A stretch of 64,000 nt of DNA from Sphingomonas flavalba (lineage in GTDB: Bacteria; Pseudomonadota; Alphaproteobacteria; Sphingomonadales; Sphingomonadaceae), in contig NZ_SPHY01000003.1 of NCBI RefSeq assembly GCF_004796535.1, positions 124,001 to 188,000 of the forward strand, in the 5' to 3' direction. Below, piece after piece: positions 26,798-36,851 of the stretch (position 1 is the stretch's first letter; each line of letters starts with the position of its first letter). Made by a program: the position numbers and the translations under genes. Below the pieces are notes generated by a model that was not told the DNA's origin, ran no database searches, and was given only the letters and a program-made list of their open reading frames with translations.

Positions 26798-29700
26798 TCA
26801 TGCAGTAACGCCCACGACCTCCATCAACTTCCCATAGTCGGTAACAACGTCATATTTGACGCGATCTTCAGTCACCTGCCGGCTGATCTCATCAAAGAAC
26901 TTGCGGGCACACGCGATCTTCGTGTTCTCAATCTCCCGCAGCTTCATAGACGACATCGTGCCCTTCGTTTCCGCGACGAAGTAGATGTGCCTGACGCTGC
27001 CGGCCCTGAACGAAAGAGCCCAGTCAGGGTTGTAATCGCCAACGGGGGTCGGGATCAGGAAACCGCGCGGCAATTTGGCGTAGACGACGACTTCGCTGCT
27101 CGTATCGAGCTCTTTGACGAACGCCCGTTCCACATCCGAGTCCGTGATCGCGTAATCATAGACATGATTCTTGAGCTTCGCTGTGGCGCGCGAGAAATCC
27201 TGCCCGGTCTGATTGGCGGTGAAGATGTCGACATCGTACCTTTCATCGACTTCGTCATAGGCCAGACGCTCAATTACCATGGCGGCCTTCTGTTCGGCGA
27301 TGATGCGCGAAGCCTCGGAGATGAAGTGCTCGGGGTTGCTCTTGAACTGCCCGAAAATCGCAGTCTCGATTTGGCCAAGGATCGTCGCGGCCGTGTCACG
27401 TGTCAGCTGTGCGTTTTCAGCCAGCTTCCCGACGAGGTCGTACTTCACCAGCGAGTGGATCGAGTCCCCCTGCTGGGTAGTCGTGTTCGTGACGGTGAAG
27501 CCGTCGCCCTCGCGAAGCTGGTCGTCGATCAAACCGTCATTCTGCACACCAACCTGCACGGTGTATTGCAGCGGGGTAACCCGCAGCTGGCTATCCAGCG
27601 CGCTGATGCACTTGCGGATCAACTCCGCAGAATCGAATTCGACCCGATAGACCGCCTTGCGATTGATCCGCTTCCAAAGTTCCTGGAATTCTTTCTTCTC
27701 GAAGTTTGCATTGAGCGGATTGGTCTTGGGCTTGCGGCCATCGCCGATGTCCGGAAGCTGGGACTCGCTGAAGACACCATCGATGAGTCCGAATACCTGC
27801 TCGGCGTGAGGCTTCAGCTCATCGGGTAGCTCAGCCAATGTTCCTGCCGCTTTGGCGTTGTGATAGGCGTCGGCGATCTGGTCGGCATCATCGGTGTAGT
27901 CGTTCTTCACCAGATAGCGGTAGATCTGTTTGGCCATTGCGGCGCTCACCTCGACCGGACCTTGTTCGGTCGTGATCGTCTTGCCGGTGAAATAAGCCTC
28001 AGTCGCCCGCCGCGGACGCGACGACAGGGTTTCGGCAATCTCCTTCTGAAGGCCGGCAACGAAATTCTTGTAGCTTTCGCTCGCCACAACGGTCAGCACA
28101 TTGATGTCGTGCACGACGGCCGGATGGTCCATCCGGTCTCCATGCTGGTCAACGCTCAGCCGAAGGCCGCGCCCAACTTCCTGGCGGCGGGAAATGGTGT
28201 TGTCACTGTGCTTGAGCATGCACATGACGAAGACATTTGGATTGTCCCACCCCTCGCGTAGCGCCGAGTGCGAGAAGATGAACCGCGTGGGTTCAGCGAA
28301 GGACAGCAGTCGTTCCTTATCCTTCAGGATCAGGTCGTAGGCATCGACGTCATCAGAATCGACTGACCGGGCGCCGACCGCTGGGTCCTTCAGACGGTTC
28401 GTTTTTTTGTCGATCGAGAAATAGCCGTTGTGGGTTTTGGCCGGATCGATCCCGGCAAGGTACTTTCGGTATGCCTCGTTATCGATCGCAAGTTCCGCAA
28501 GGTACTCGTCCTTCAGCAGCTCATATTCTTCCTCGAAGACGCGAGCGTATTCGCCTTTCTCGTCGGCCTGGCCGTAATCCCGGTACTTCACGACCTCGTC
28601 GATGAAGAAAAGTGACAAGACCTTGATGTCCTGTGCAAACAGCTGCTTTTCCTTGTCGAGATGGGCCTTGATCGTCTCGCGGATCTGAATGCGGCGGATA
28701 TCGCGCTCGGAGACGTCGCCATTGGCCTCACCAGCGTTCAGCACCACGCCGTTGGTGAATTCGACCGTGTCGTTGACGGCGTCGATCTGGCTGATCGTGA
28801 ACCCACGATACTGGTCCAGCTCGCCCGACTCCACGAACAGGTCGTCGCGGAACTCGAGTCGCCGTAGCTGGCGCTTGATCTCGCCTGACTTCAGCTTCAC
28901 CTCTAGCTCGATCCGGGCGACAGGCGCCTTCTTCGAAATGTCGATACCTTCCAGGTAGAGATAGGCATTGGTGCCGGACAGACCGCGAGTCTGGATGCCG
29001 CGCACCGCGATCTTCTTGACCAGCTTCTGGTTGAAGGCGTCGAGCGCATCCAGCCTGTGAACCCGGTTGTGCTGGGTACGGTGGGTCGCCGAATAGCGTA
29101 GGATGAACAGCGGCTTAAATTTCGGCAGCGCCTCCATCGTCGCCGCGCCTTCCATCTTTTGCGGCTCGTCCAGAATCAGGATCGGCCGGTTCGAGGCAAT
29201 CACGTCGATGGGCTTGCGCGATTGGAAATCATCCAGTTCCTCGTAGATGCGGCGGTTGTCGGCCCCACGCGCGTTGAACGCCTGGATGTTGATGATCATC
29301 ACGTTGATCCCGGCATCCGAAGAAAAGCTCTCCAGCTCATGCAGGCGCTTGGAGTTGTAGATGAAGAACCGCGCCTTCTTGCCGTAGCTCTCGGTGAAGT
29401 GCTCGGCCGTGATCTGCAGCGACTTGTAGACCCCTTCGCGGATAGCGATCGACGGCACCATGATGATGAACTTCGACCAGCCATAGCGCTTGTTCATCTC
29501 GAAGATGGTCTTAATGTAGCAATAGGTCTTGCCCGTGCCGGTCTCCATCTCGACGTCGAGATGGACTCGGGTGGCGGCAAGCGCATCGCGCCTGTAGGCC
29601 GCCGGAACGGGCACGCGCTCCCCGCGGGCGTTGAAGGTAGTGAAATCCGTCAGCGATTGTGAGACGGGCAGGTTCTGCCGCCGCTGGACCTTCTGGATGT

Positions 29701-29893
29701 TCTCCAGGATCTGCGCCTCGCTCAACGCGAAATCGGCGTTCTTGAACCCTTCCTCGAAGGCGCTGGCCTGCGCCTTGCGGCCGGGGTCGATGCGGTAGGT
29801 CAGGCCAGAGGTCATGGGCTGGCCAGCGAAGCAGTCGACCACGTCGTTGACGGCATTGGTCTGATAGGGCTGGACCTTGAACTTGAGCTTCAT
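26798..29893 (-). CDS. Type III restriction-like Res subunit (SF2 helicase-nuclease)
   Basis: A 1031-residue DEAD/DEAH-type protein. The motor has [15 protein letters not shown] near 111-125, IILMVPS-type motif Ia ([14 protein letters not shown]), motif II ILDEPQK near 238 (the DEPx form typical of type III Res) and late motifs [15 protein letters not shown] and [11 protein letters not shown]. The C-terminal part (from about 950) has NPDWAL and then FVAETKG, the D...E-x-K set of a PD-(D/E)XK endonuclease. It starts 9 bases after the Mod stop. Together they make a type III-like restriction-modification core. Confidence 0.88.
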   Translation of the reverse strand: MKLKFKVQPYQTNAVNDVVDCFAGQPMTSGLTYRIDPGRKAQASAFEEGFKNADFALSEAQILENIQKVQRRQNLPVSQSLTDFTTFNARGERVPVPAAYRRDALAATRVHLDVEMETGTGKTYCYIKTIFEMNKRYGWSKFIIMVPSIAIREGVYKSLQITAEHFTESYGKKARFFIYNSKRLHELESFSSDAGINVMIINIQAFNARGADNRRIYEELDDFQSRKPIDVIASNRPILILDEPQKMEGAATMEALPKFKPLFILRYSATHRTQHNRVHRLDALDAFNQKLVKKIAVRGIQTRGLSGTNAYLYLEGIDISKKAPVARIELEVKLKSGEIKRQLRRLEFRDDLFVESGELDQYRGFTISQIDAVNDTVEFTNGVVLNAGEANGDVSERDIRRIQIRETIKAHLDKEKQLFAQDIKVLSLFFIDEVVKYRDYGQADEKGEYARVFEEEYELLKDEYLAELAIDNEAYRKYLAGIDPAKTHNGYFSIDKKTNRLKDPAVGARSVDSDDVDAYDLILKDKERLLSFAEPTRFIFSHSALREGWDNPNVFVMCMLKHSDNTISRRQEVGRGLRLSVDQHGDRMDHPAVVHDINVLTVVASESYKNFVAGLQKEIAETLSSRPRRATEAYFTGKTITTEQGPVEVSAAMAKQIYRYLVKNDYTDDADQIADAYHNAKAAGTLAELPDELKPHAEQVFGLIDGVFSESQLPDIGDGRKPKTNPLNANFEKKEFQELWKRINRKAVYRVEFDSAELIRKCISALDSQLRVTPLQYTVQVGVQNDGLIDDQLREGDGFTVTNTTTQQGDSIHSLVKYDLVGKLAENAQLTRDTAATILGQIETAIFGQFKSNPEHFISEASRIIAEQKAAMVIERLAYDEVDERYDVDIFTANQTGQDFSRATAKLKNHVYDYAITDSDVERAFVKELDTSSEVVVYAKLPRGFLIPTPVGDYNPDWALSFRAGSVRHIYFVAETKGTMSSMKLREIENTKIACARKFFDEISRQVTEDRVKYDVVTDYGKLMEVVGVTA

Positions 29894-29902
29894 GGCGCGC
29901 CC

Positions 29903-31840
29903 TCAGATCGATTTGACGTCGGTGGTCGACGAAAGCTGGCGGAAGATCTGCCCGACGTTGATCTTCACCGCGTCCGAGGCAAAGCCGTTGTCGCGGAAGA
30001 CGACACGCAAAGGCTCACGCTTCGCCAGCTCCTTCACGAGTTCCTCGGTCACACCGCGATCAAAACAAGCTACAAGGGCGTTGTCGTCGACGAAAAACAC
30101 GGTCTTGCCTTGGACCGTCTCTCGGCGGACCGGCAGCGTGAGGTCAACGCCCCAGTCGACCAGCACCTGGAACAGCAGGTCTTCGGACGTGCGGCCTTCC
30201 TTCACATTGTCGACCATATCGAGCAGGTCTGACTGCTTCAGTTCATCGGGACGGTAATAGACGTCCTTCATGTTCGACGTATCCACCTTGAGCACACGGA
30301 AGCCGACGTCGCGGTCCCAGTTCGCATGGCAGATGCCTTCAAGGATCTTCTCCCCGGCGCGGCGGATGCGCTCCTTCGTAATTTCAACTACAGTCGAAAA
30401 GCCCGCCTTTCTTGCCTCTGAACCCTCGGGCGTTTGCTCATCTATCTGAACCATAATGAATTTACGGTTGCCACCATCCTCAGCGTTCTGAGCTAGCACC
30501 GCATGTCCGGTTGTTCCTGAGCCAGCGAAGAAATCTAGAACAACAGAGTCCCTATGTGTCGACATGCGGATTACTTCTCTTAACGTATCCACTGACTTTG
30601 GAGACTGAAATATCTTTTCTCTTGTTTTAAAGAGCTCGTTGAAGGTGGCTTGTCCCTTCTCGGTATGAAAAATCTTATCAGTCCAAATAGATTTTACCTG
30701 CTTTGTTGCCTCGCCGTCCTCACCTTCCGCGTAATTCTTTCGAAAAATCTTCCAAGAACCCTTCACCTCTCTTGCAACCACTTCGTCTAGTTGGGATCGA
30801 GCCTTACCTGTGCCCCAGGTCCAGCACCCTTCAAATCCGTCGTCCCAATCCGGGAATACGGGATGAAAGCCTGGCTGAGCGTCGAGCGAAACCTGACCGG
30901 TGCTGCTGACGTAGAAAGGGTAGTATAGATTTTTACGATTATGTTTACCGAACTCTCTGTGCGTATTTCGGAGTTCGAGCTCGCGATACCGTCCGCGTTT
31001 GTCCTTTAGCTTATAATTGGCCGCAATTTCCTCATCATCCTTTGGGACATTCACAGAGCCCTTCGGCAAATTTTGCTTTGAGTATCCAACCAGGTATTCG
31101 TGGCAGTTGGCAACATATTTATCCTGGGATCGGCCTTTGGGATTACACAGAAGAGTAATCTGGAAGAGTAAATTGTCTTCGCCAAAAACTTCATCAAATA
31201 CCTTACGCAGGTTCGATATTTCATTCTCGTCGATAGATGCCACGATGATTCCATCGTCTGAAAGCAGGTTCCGGGCAATGCGTATGCGAGGGTAGATCAT
31301 ATCTAACCAGTCCGAGTGAAAGCGGCCGCTACTGTCTGGGTTGGCGACCAGACGATTGCCGGATTCGGTGACCTGATTTGATTTAAGTAGAAAGCTCTCT
31401 GTGCTTAATCCGAAATCGTCCTCGTAAACAAAATCATTGCCTGTATTATAGGGGGGGTCGATATATATTAACTTAACTCGACCAAGATAAGTCTCTTGAA
31501 GCAACTTAAGGGCCTCAAGATTATCGCCTTCGAGAATCAGGTTTCGAGTATCTTCGAACGTAACGCTTTCCGCGATCGAAGGACGAAGTGTTTTTGCAAT
31601 TGGTGCATTGGCGAGAGTCAATGCCTGTCGCTTGCCGGGCCATTCGAGGCGATAACGCTCCTGCGGCCCATCGACGATATTCTCGCTCAGCTCTTGTCGA
31701 AGTTGATCGAAGTCCACAGCCAATCGCAGCTTGCCGGACGTCTCATCGCGCGCCTCAGTTACGCAGCCGGGGAACAGATCGCGGATCTTGGCGATGTTGT
31801 CCTGGCTCAGGTCGGGGCTATGCATCTTCAGCTTATCCAT
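29903..31840 (-). CDS. Type III-like site-specific DNA adenine methyltransferase (Mod)
   Basis: A 645-residue methyltransferase in the beta-class order: catalytic motif IV DPPYNTGNDF near 129, long target-recognition region, then the SAM-binding motif I FFAGSGTTGHAV near 434. DPPY predicts N6-adenine (or N4-cytosine) methylation. It overlaps the DUF4391 gene by 8 bases and is followed 9 bases later by Res. The catalytic motif is written with a run of seven C (31451-31457, seen as G on the plus strand). The middle of the gene, about 30.4-31.6 kb, is visibly AT-richer than its neighbours, as expected when recognition regions are swapped by recombination. Confidence 0.9.
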   Translation of the reverse strand: MDKLKMHSPDLSQDNIAKIRDLFPGCVTEARDETSGKLRLAVDFDQLRQELSENIVDGPQERYRLEWPGKRQALTLANAPIAKTLRPSIAESVTFEDTRNLILEGDNLEALKLLQETYLGRVKLIYIDPPYNTGNDFVYEDDFGLSTESFLLKSNQVTESGNRLVANPDSSGRFHSDWLDMIYPRIRIARNLLSDDGIIVASIDENEISNLRKVFDEVFGEDNLLFQITLLCNPKGRSQDKYVANCHEYLVGYSKQNLPKGSVNVPKDDEEIAANYKLKDKRGRYRELELRNTHREFGKHNRKNLYYPFYVSSTGQVSLDAQPGFHPVFPDWDDGFEGCWTWGTGKARSQLDEVVAREVKGSWKIFRKNYAEGEDGEATKQVKSIWTDKIFHTEKGQATFNELFKTREKIFQSPKSVDTLREVIRMSTHRDSVVLDFFAGSGTTGHAVLAQNAEDGGNRKFIMVQIDEQTPEGSEARKAGFSTVVEITKERIRRAGEKILEGICHANWDRDVGFRVLKVDTSNMKDVYYRPDELKQSDLLDMVDNVKEGRTSEDLLFQVLVDWGVDLTLPVRRETVQGKTVFFVDDNALVACFDRGVTEELVKELAKREPLRVVFRDNGFASDAVKINVGQIFRQLSSTTDVKSI

Positions 31841-32600
31841 GATTGTCCTCTTGGGAATTCGCTACAGCAGTGGCGGCGGTTCCCGCCGTCAACCGCTCCA
31901 GTTCCTGTTTTGCTGCGCGCAACTCGGCATTGATCGCCACGCGCTTGTTGAATTGCTTTTCGCGCCCCAGCCGCGCCTTGATCCGCCCGACCTCGCGCGC
32001 CTGTGCCTTGATCGCCTCGGCCTGCGCGATGCGCTCTTCCAGCGACACGGGGCGCTCCGCTTCGGCCGGGGTGAAATGCGTCTGCGGCGCTTCTCCCAAG
32101 CCGGTGGCCAGCCGGGCCGTCTGCCCCGCCACCAGCGGTTCGAGCAGCCGCTCGTACAGCGCGCCCATGTTCAACGCCACCGGAAGCGGGGCGCGCGGCG
32201 CATCCTCGGGCAGCCAGTCCCCCTGAAAGTAGTCGCCCACCACCCAGCGCGAGCCGTCGGCCTCACTCGGCCGCTTGTAGGCCGCGGCCAGCCTTACGCG
32301 GCCACCATGGGCCACCTCGAAGATCAGCGGAAAGGGGATGGCTTTGTCGATGGCGCGCAGCACGTCATGGTCCAGCGTCGCGGTGCGCGGGGTGATGCGG
32401 AAGACCTGCATCTCGGCTACCTGCTTGGTAGCCGCCAGATTGACCGTCTCGGGCGCCAGCTTATGCGACCAGACGATCTGATCGACCTCGCGCACGAAGA
32501 GGTCCTTGAGGCTGGTGTTCGCCCCGGCGTGTTCATAGATCTTGTTCTTGGGGATCACGCGCCCGAAGCCGGCCGCGCGCGGCCAATCGTAGAGGGTCAT
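31833..32600 (-). CDS. DUF4391-domain protein of the restriction-like operon
   Basis: A 255-residue protein matching DUF4391: a short start (MTLYDWPRAAGFGRVIPKNK), a central alpha/beta part with VDQIVWSHKLAPETVNL and FPLIFEVAHGGRVRLAAAYK, then a C-terminal coiled coil (about 185-240, rich in Ala, Glu and Arg). It overlaps the helicase gene by 4 bases (ATGA) and Mod by 8 bases, so it is made in step with both. The coiled coil suggests it bridges subunits. No catalytic motif seen; the biochemical role is unknown. Confidence 0.82.
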   Translation of the reverse strand: MTLYDWPRAAGFGRVIPKNKIYEHAGANTSLKDLFVREVDQIVWSHKLAPETVNLAATKQVAEMQVFRITPRTATLDHDVLRAIDKAIPFPLIFEVAHGGRVRLAAAYKRPSEADGSRWVVGDYFQGDWLPEDAPRAPLPVALNMGALYERLLEPLVAGQTARLATGLGEAPQTHFTPAEAERPVSLEERIAQAEAIKAQAREVGRIKARLGREKQFNKRVAINAELRAAKQELERLTAGTAATAVANSQEDNHG

Positions 32601-35600
32601 GGTTCACCCCCTTCAATGACCAGGAAGGCAATCAGCTCGAAATCGTCCAGTCCCTTGATGGTGTGGGTCAGCGCCGTCGTACGCCCGCCGCTGAACAGAC
32701 TATCAATGTCCTTTTCTTCCTTCACCTCGATCATGGACCGGATCGCGCTCGAGAGCAGATCGGAATAACGCCCCATCTGCCGCCCATCTTCCGTCCGCTC
32801 ATTGAAAATGCGGCAGACGTCCGGGATCGGCTCTTCCCGTCCCTTGCAACTGCTGCGGATCAGGTCGAGCAGCCGCTTAACCTCGGTATGGTCGGCAATG
32901 ATCTCACCGTCATCGCCGATATAGACCAGATAGAAGGGATGGAGGCGGTTCTGCTGATTGACGTTCACGCCCTCATGGATGTTCTTTAGCGCAAAGATAA
33001 CGCCAGGCTGCAGGCCTAACTCCGGCTGCGCCGGAACGACGGCGTGCATCCCAAAGGGAACGTTGTTGAGCTCGCCATGCGCCTTGACGTAGTTGAGCAG
33101 GTCCATCCGGAAGTCGTTCAGCCCGAGATCGGTGATAGAAATGCCGGCCTTCACATCCTCCAGCTCGATCACCTCGTCCTGGAGCCGCTTGAGCTGCTCC
33201 TTCCGGTAGGCAATGTCACTGGACTTGGCAGTGAGCACATTGTCATCGCCGGTGGCAGTGACGTCCGCAATCACCATCCGGTTCTCAACGCGTTCCTTCA
33301 GGTTGATATACTCGTCGAGCGAGATGTCCGGCCAATAATTCACCAGCTGGATCTGGCTGTTGGGTGAGCCGATGCGGTCGATCCGACCGAACCGCTGGAT
33401 GATCCTCACCGGGTTCCAATGGATATCGTAGTTCACCAGGAAATCGCAGTCCTGGAGGTTCTGCCCCTCCGAAATACAATCGGTGCCAATGAGAATGTCC
33501 AGTTCGGCCGGCTCATTGGGCAGGACGACAGCTTTCTCTTTCGATTGAGGGGAGAACAGGGTCAGTACGCTCTGGAAATCATAGGGCTTTCGGAGCGTGG
33601 TCTTCGGCGCACCCGATCCCGTTACCTGACCTAGATTTAGACCCAGACTCTGAGCAACCGGGGCCAGATTCTCGAAGAGGTAGTTTGCCGTATCTGCGAA
33701 GGCCGTGAAAATGATGACCTTTTGATTGCCGGGGTTGAGCGGCTCCTCGATCTTTCGCTTCAGCAGGGATAGCAGATGCTGGAGCTTTGAATCATCCCTG
33801 GGTGCCACCATGTCCATCGACGCAATAAGGCTGTCGATCAGACCCAAATCTGCCGAAAGGTCATGTTTCCACGACGGCAAGTCCATGTCGCCAAGGCTGA
33901 TCTGAACCTTCTTACCAACGGTAAATTCATCAAGGCCGGACAGATCGTCATCTTCGGGATCGAAATCGCTAATCTCTGCAAGATGGTCGCCGACGCTACC
34001 GCTGCGGCCGGTTCTTTCGAATTCGTCGATGGCATCGAGCGTGCGTGAAATATTGCCAGCGAGAGAACGCAGCGTAAGCCGAAATGCCGCGACCGAGCTT
34101 TCCAAGCGCTTGAGCAGGTTGGTGGTCATCAGCGCCTGGAGGCTGCGCTCACGATCGGCCTGCCTCAGCTTGCCGCCGCCGCCCTCCACCTGCGTATCGT
34201 AGATGTCCTCGTATTTGCGCAGCCGGCTCGGTAAAATGTAGCTGATGGGGGCGTAGACTGAGAGCTTCAGCACCGACAGCTGCGTGAAGATCTCATTCAG
34301 GCCCATTACGTCTGGCCGCTGCGTAATCGGGCAATGGAAAGAGAGCGGTTTGCGCCGCTCCGGGAACTTGCCAATGTCGGTCGTGTCGTAGAAGGTCTCA
34401 ATATGCTTGCGCGAGCGCGCGATGGTCACCGCGTCGAGCAATTCGAAAAAGTCGAAATCCAGCGCCTTCAGGATTGAGGCCGCTGTCCGCTCCTCGGGCG
34501 GAAGTGCTGACCAGTCGTTGAAGGCCCTTTGCGCCCGCCGGAAAATTTCTTCGATACTGGCCTGCGTACCCAACTTCTCGCTGAGCGTTTCCGATTGCCC
34601 CTCATAGGCGAGCGCGAGCTGATTCCGGAGATCGGTGAAACGATTGTTCACGGGGGTTGCGGAAAGCATCAAAACCTTGGTCTTCACGCCGGCGCGGATG
34701 ACCTTATTCATCAGCTTTTGATAGCGAGTTTCCCGGTCCTTATAGACATCGTTGTTCCGGAAATTGTGGGACTCGTCGATGACCACCAGGTCATAGTTGC
34801 CCCAGTTCACTCGATTTAGCGGAATGCCGAAGGACTCGCCCGATGTTCGTGACAGATCGGTATGCGCCAGGACGTCGTAATTGAACCGGTCTTTGGCGAA
34901 AATATTGGTGGTCAGATTGGTGTTATAGTTTCGCCAGTTGTCTGCGAGCTTTTTCGGGCAAAGCACCAGCACGGAGCGATTGCGTAGCTCGTAGTATTTT
35001 ACAACCGCCAGGGCAGTGAAGGTCTTTCCAAGGCCAACACTGTCGGCAAGAATGCAGCCATTATACGTCTCGAGTTTGTTAATGATGCCTGTGGCGGCAT
35101 CCTTCTGATAGTTAAAAAGTTTGTTCCAGACGAGACTGTCGCGGTAGCCAGTGAGGTCGTTCGGCAGAACGTCCTCGTCAACATCCTCCAGGAAGTCCTG
35201 AAAGATGTTGTACAGCATCAGGAAATAGACGCGCTCTGGCGAATTCTCTTGGTAGACCGACGCGATATGGTCGCAGACAGCGGCGGTGACATCGTTGAGT
35301 TTCTCCGGATCCGACCAAATCTGATCGAACAGCTGGAGATATATTTGCGTGTGACTCGGGTCGTCGAACCGGGTCACAAAATTCGAGACCGCGTCGCCTT
35401 TCTGATAGCCTAGATCAACGGCCGTAAAGCCGCTGATCGGCATATAGGCCGTCCCGCCATCGTTGCTCGCGGCGTGCAAGAACTGCTGCATCGGAGCTTT
35501 CGTGGTGTTCGAGCGAAATTTGGCCTTCTTGCGTATCCACTCGGCGCATTCGCGAGCTACGGCACGCTGCGTCAGCTTGTTCCGCAGCTGGATTTCAAAT

Positions 35601-35869
35601 TCGGTCCCATAGAGCCCACTTTCCCGTCGCGACTTTGGGATAAAAAACTCTCGCCGCTCCTTGCGAAAGCGATCGGTGGCTTCGGTGGGTATGAATGTGG
35701 GGGCGGTGAAAATGAACTGCAGGCTATCAATCTTTGAAAGCTCTGATTTCAGCGCTTCGAAGGCATAGATCGAGAAGCACGACGCGGCGATTTTTAATCG
35801 TGTCCCGCGCCCGATCGTGCTCTTCAGATCATCTCCGAGAAGCTGAGAGGTGTTATCGATGATTTTCAT
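32597..35869 (-). CDS. SNF2-type SF2 helicase with PLD-like N-terminus
   Basis: A 1090-residue protein. Residues 1-150 look like the phospholipase D-type region found at the start of many such helicases (LKIAASCFSIYAFEALKSEL), but I see no clear HxK catalytic motif. The SNF2-like motor has Walker A DSVGLGKTFTALAV near 273, motif II VIDESHNFRN near 362, SATPVNNR, and in the second lobe IGTDCISEGQNLQDCDF near 795 and IIQRFGRIDRIGS near 820. It overlaps the upstream WYL regulator by 17 bases and the downstream DUF4391 by 4 bases. Such motors probably translocate on DNA or remodel the Mod/Res complex. Confidence 0.87.
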   Translation of the reverse strand: MKIIDNTSQLLGDDLKSTIGRGTRLKIAASCFSIYAFEALKSELSKIDSLQFIFTAPTFIPTEATDRFRKERREFFIPKSRRESGLYGTEFEIQLRNKLTQRAVARECAEWIRKKAKFRSNTTKAPMQQFLHAASNDGGTAYMPISGFTAVDLGYQKGDAVSNFVTRFDDPSHTQIYLQLFDQIWSDPEKLNDVTAAVCDHIASVYQENSPERVYFLMLYNIFQDFLEDVDEDVLPNDLTGYRDSLVWNKLFNYQKDAATGIINKLETYNGCILADSVGLGKTFTALAVVKYYELRNRSVLVLCPKKLADNWRNYNTNLTTNIFAKDRFNYDVLAHTDLSRTSGESFGIPLNRVNWGNYDLVVIDESHNFRNNDVYKDRETRYQKLMNKVIRAGVKTKVLMLSATPVNNRFTDLRNQLALAYEGQSETLSEKLGTQASIEEIFRRAQRAFNDWSALPPEERTAASILKALDFDFFELLDAVTIARSRKHIETFYDTTDIGKFPERRKPLSFHCPITQRPDVMGLNEIFTQLSVLKLSVYAPISYILPSRLRKYEDIYDTQVEGGGGKLRQADRERSLQALMTTNLLKRLESSVAAFRLTLRSLAGNISRTLDAIDEFERTGRSGSVGDHLAEISDFDPEDDDLSGLDEFTVGKKVQISLGDMDLPSWKHDLSADLGLIDSLIASMDMVAPRDDSKLQHLLSLLKRKIEEPLNPGNQKVIIFTAFADTANYLFENLAPVAQSLGLNLGQVTGSGAPKTTLRKPYDFQSVLTLFSPQSKEKAVVLPNEPAELDILIGTDCISEGQNLQDCDFLVNYDIHWNPVRIIQRFGRIDRIGSPNSQIQLVNYWPDISLDEYINLKERVENRMVIADVTATGDDNVLTAKSSDIAYRKEQLKRLQDEVIELEDVKAGISITDLGLNDFRMDLLNYVKAHGELNNVPFGMHAVVPAQPELGLQPGVIFALKNIHEGVNVNQQNRLHPFYLVYIGDDGEIIADHTEVKRLLDLIRSSCKGREEPIPDVCRIFNERTEDGRQMGRYSDLLSSAIRSMIEVKEEKDIDSLFSGGRTTALTHTIKGLDDFELIAFLVIEGGEP

Positions 35870-36722
35870 CGACTACCTCCCTGTTCAACAAAACGATCTG
35901 TTGATCCTCAGGCCTTCGTGTGTTCGGCTCGGTATCAAGCCCGAGACGCCTCAAGGCGTAGTAAAGCAACGCCCTGCGAACCTTGATCTTCGTCTTGCCG
36001 CCCCGCATGCGGTAATCGAGTGCAATCACCTTAGCCTGCGTATCGGACAGCTCTGGATGCGGCCCGATCTCCAGCGTGACTTCCTCATTCCAATCGGCGT
36101 CCCCGCCGGACTTAACCCCACTGGATTTGGAACCACGCGTTTCGACAATCCGCGCGAGGAGGAAATCCTTGTAGGTTTGGTCAATCTGGCAGAAGGCCCG
36201 CGCGTGCCAACGAAAGCCATCAAAGCCGATGGCGTGCGGCGCGATCCAGCGCCAGCGCGGCACCGGCCGCGAAAGCGACTGATATTTGATCTCGATGGCG
36301 AGGTTGTCGCGAATGGCGCCGAGAACGGTCCGCAACGTTTCGTTCGTGACATTCCTCGCGGGAACAGGTGGGCCGCTAAAGGGCGGGAAATGTGCGATCC
36401 ACGACGCCGCGGCCGGCAATATACCTTCGGCAACAGATCGCAGCTGCGTGAGATAATGGGCGGCGTCAGGTTTTAAAAAGCAGGGCTGGAACGTCTCGCT
36501 CGCCACGTATCGTTTGGCGCTTTTGTCGTAGATCGCGTTGTTCGGAGCGCGTTCCTGATAAAGCGTCAGATCTTTCGATGCTTGCGGCACCGACACGTCG
36601 AAGGCTTCGACGATATCGGATCGGTTGACCCCGCCTTCCCAATAAAGACGAAACTCAATGAATTCGAGCCGGCGCTCTACGCCCCATTTCAGCACCATTT
36701 TGCCCCCCGGCATCGTAAGCAT
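35853..36722 (-). CDS. BrxR/CapW-like WYL regulator of the restriction-like operon
   Basis: A 289-residue protein. It has an N-terminal winged helix (VERRLEFIEFRLYWEGGVNR then AFDVSVPQASKDLTLYQE) and a WYL domain (about 125-200) with IEIKYQSLSRP, WRWIAPHAIGFDGFRWHARA and FLLARIV, then a C-terminal dimer part with DYRMRGGKTKIKVRRALLYY. This build matches the BrxR/CapW family, which represses defence operons until infection. Starts at 36722 or at the ATG three codons later are both possible. It is the first gene of the operon, overlaps the helicase, and has a strong promoter with palindromes directly upstream. Confidence 0.87.
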   Translation of the reverse strand: MLTMPGGKMVLKWGVERRLEFIEFRLYWEGGVNRSDIVEAFDVSVPQASKDLTLYQERAPNNAIYDKSAKRYVASETFQPCFLKPDAAHYLTQLRSVAEGILPAAASWIAHFPPFSGPPVPARNVTNETLRTVLGAIRDNLAIEIKYQSLSRPVPRWRWIAPHAIGFDGFRWHARAFCQIDQTYKDFLLARIVETRGSKSSGVKSGGDADWNEEVTLEIGPHPELSDTQAKVIALDYRMRGGKTKIKVRRALLYYALRRLGLDTEPNTRRPEDQQIVLLNREVVDENHR

Positions 36723-36728
36723 CCCAAA

Positions 36729-36805
36729 GTCGATAGCAACAAAGACTCGATGGGAATATCGACGTGACCCGTTAAGTTATTATCCTCATCTGAGGGGCAG
36801 GTCAA
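36729..36805 (-). promoter_or_regulatory. Sigma70-type promoter with operator palindromes for the restriction-like operon
   Basis: On the minus strand a -35 box TTGACC (36800-36805) and a -10 box TAATAA (36777-36782) are exactly 17 bases apart. The spacer holds a perfect palindrome CCTCATCTGAGG (36784-36795). Downstream of the -10 box lies a second pair, GTCGATA (36729-36735) and TATCGAC (36757-36763), separated by 21 bases. Both are plausible sites for the BrxR/CapW-like protein encoded directly downstream. The boxes are near consensus; binding is inferred. Confidence 0.7.
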
Positions 36806-36851
36806 TCTACGAGGGATGGCGAATGTCGGTGGCCGGTTCAGGTCGCCGGGA

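Noticed and set aside
26009-27829. Long plus-strand frame of 606 codons
   Set aside because: Antisense to the SF1B helicase and Res genes, crosses the gap between them, and has no recognisable domain.
31731-32768. Plus-strand frame of 345 codons
   Set aside because: Antisense to DUF4391 and the end of the helicase gene, which overlap each other in the normal way for an operon.
26798-36722. Assignment of the restriction-like operon to DISARM or BREX
   Set aside because: DISARM needs DrmA, DrmB (DUF1998) and usually DrmC; BREX needs PglZ and BrxC. None is seen. The methyltransferase and nuclease are of type III Mod/Res build.
36745-36760. Second attachment core near the WYL regulator (ACTCGATGGG)
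   Set aside because: It shares only ACTCGAT with the guaA end and stands in the promoter region of the defence operon; the match is too short to be a duplicated core.
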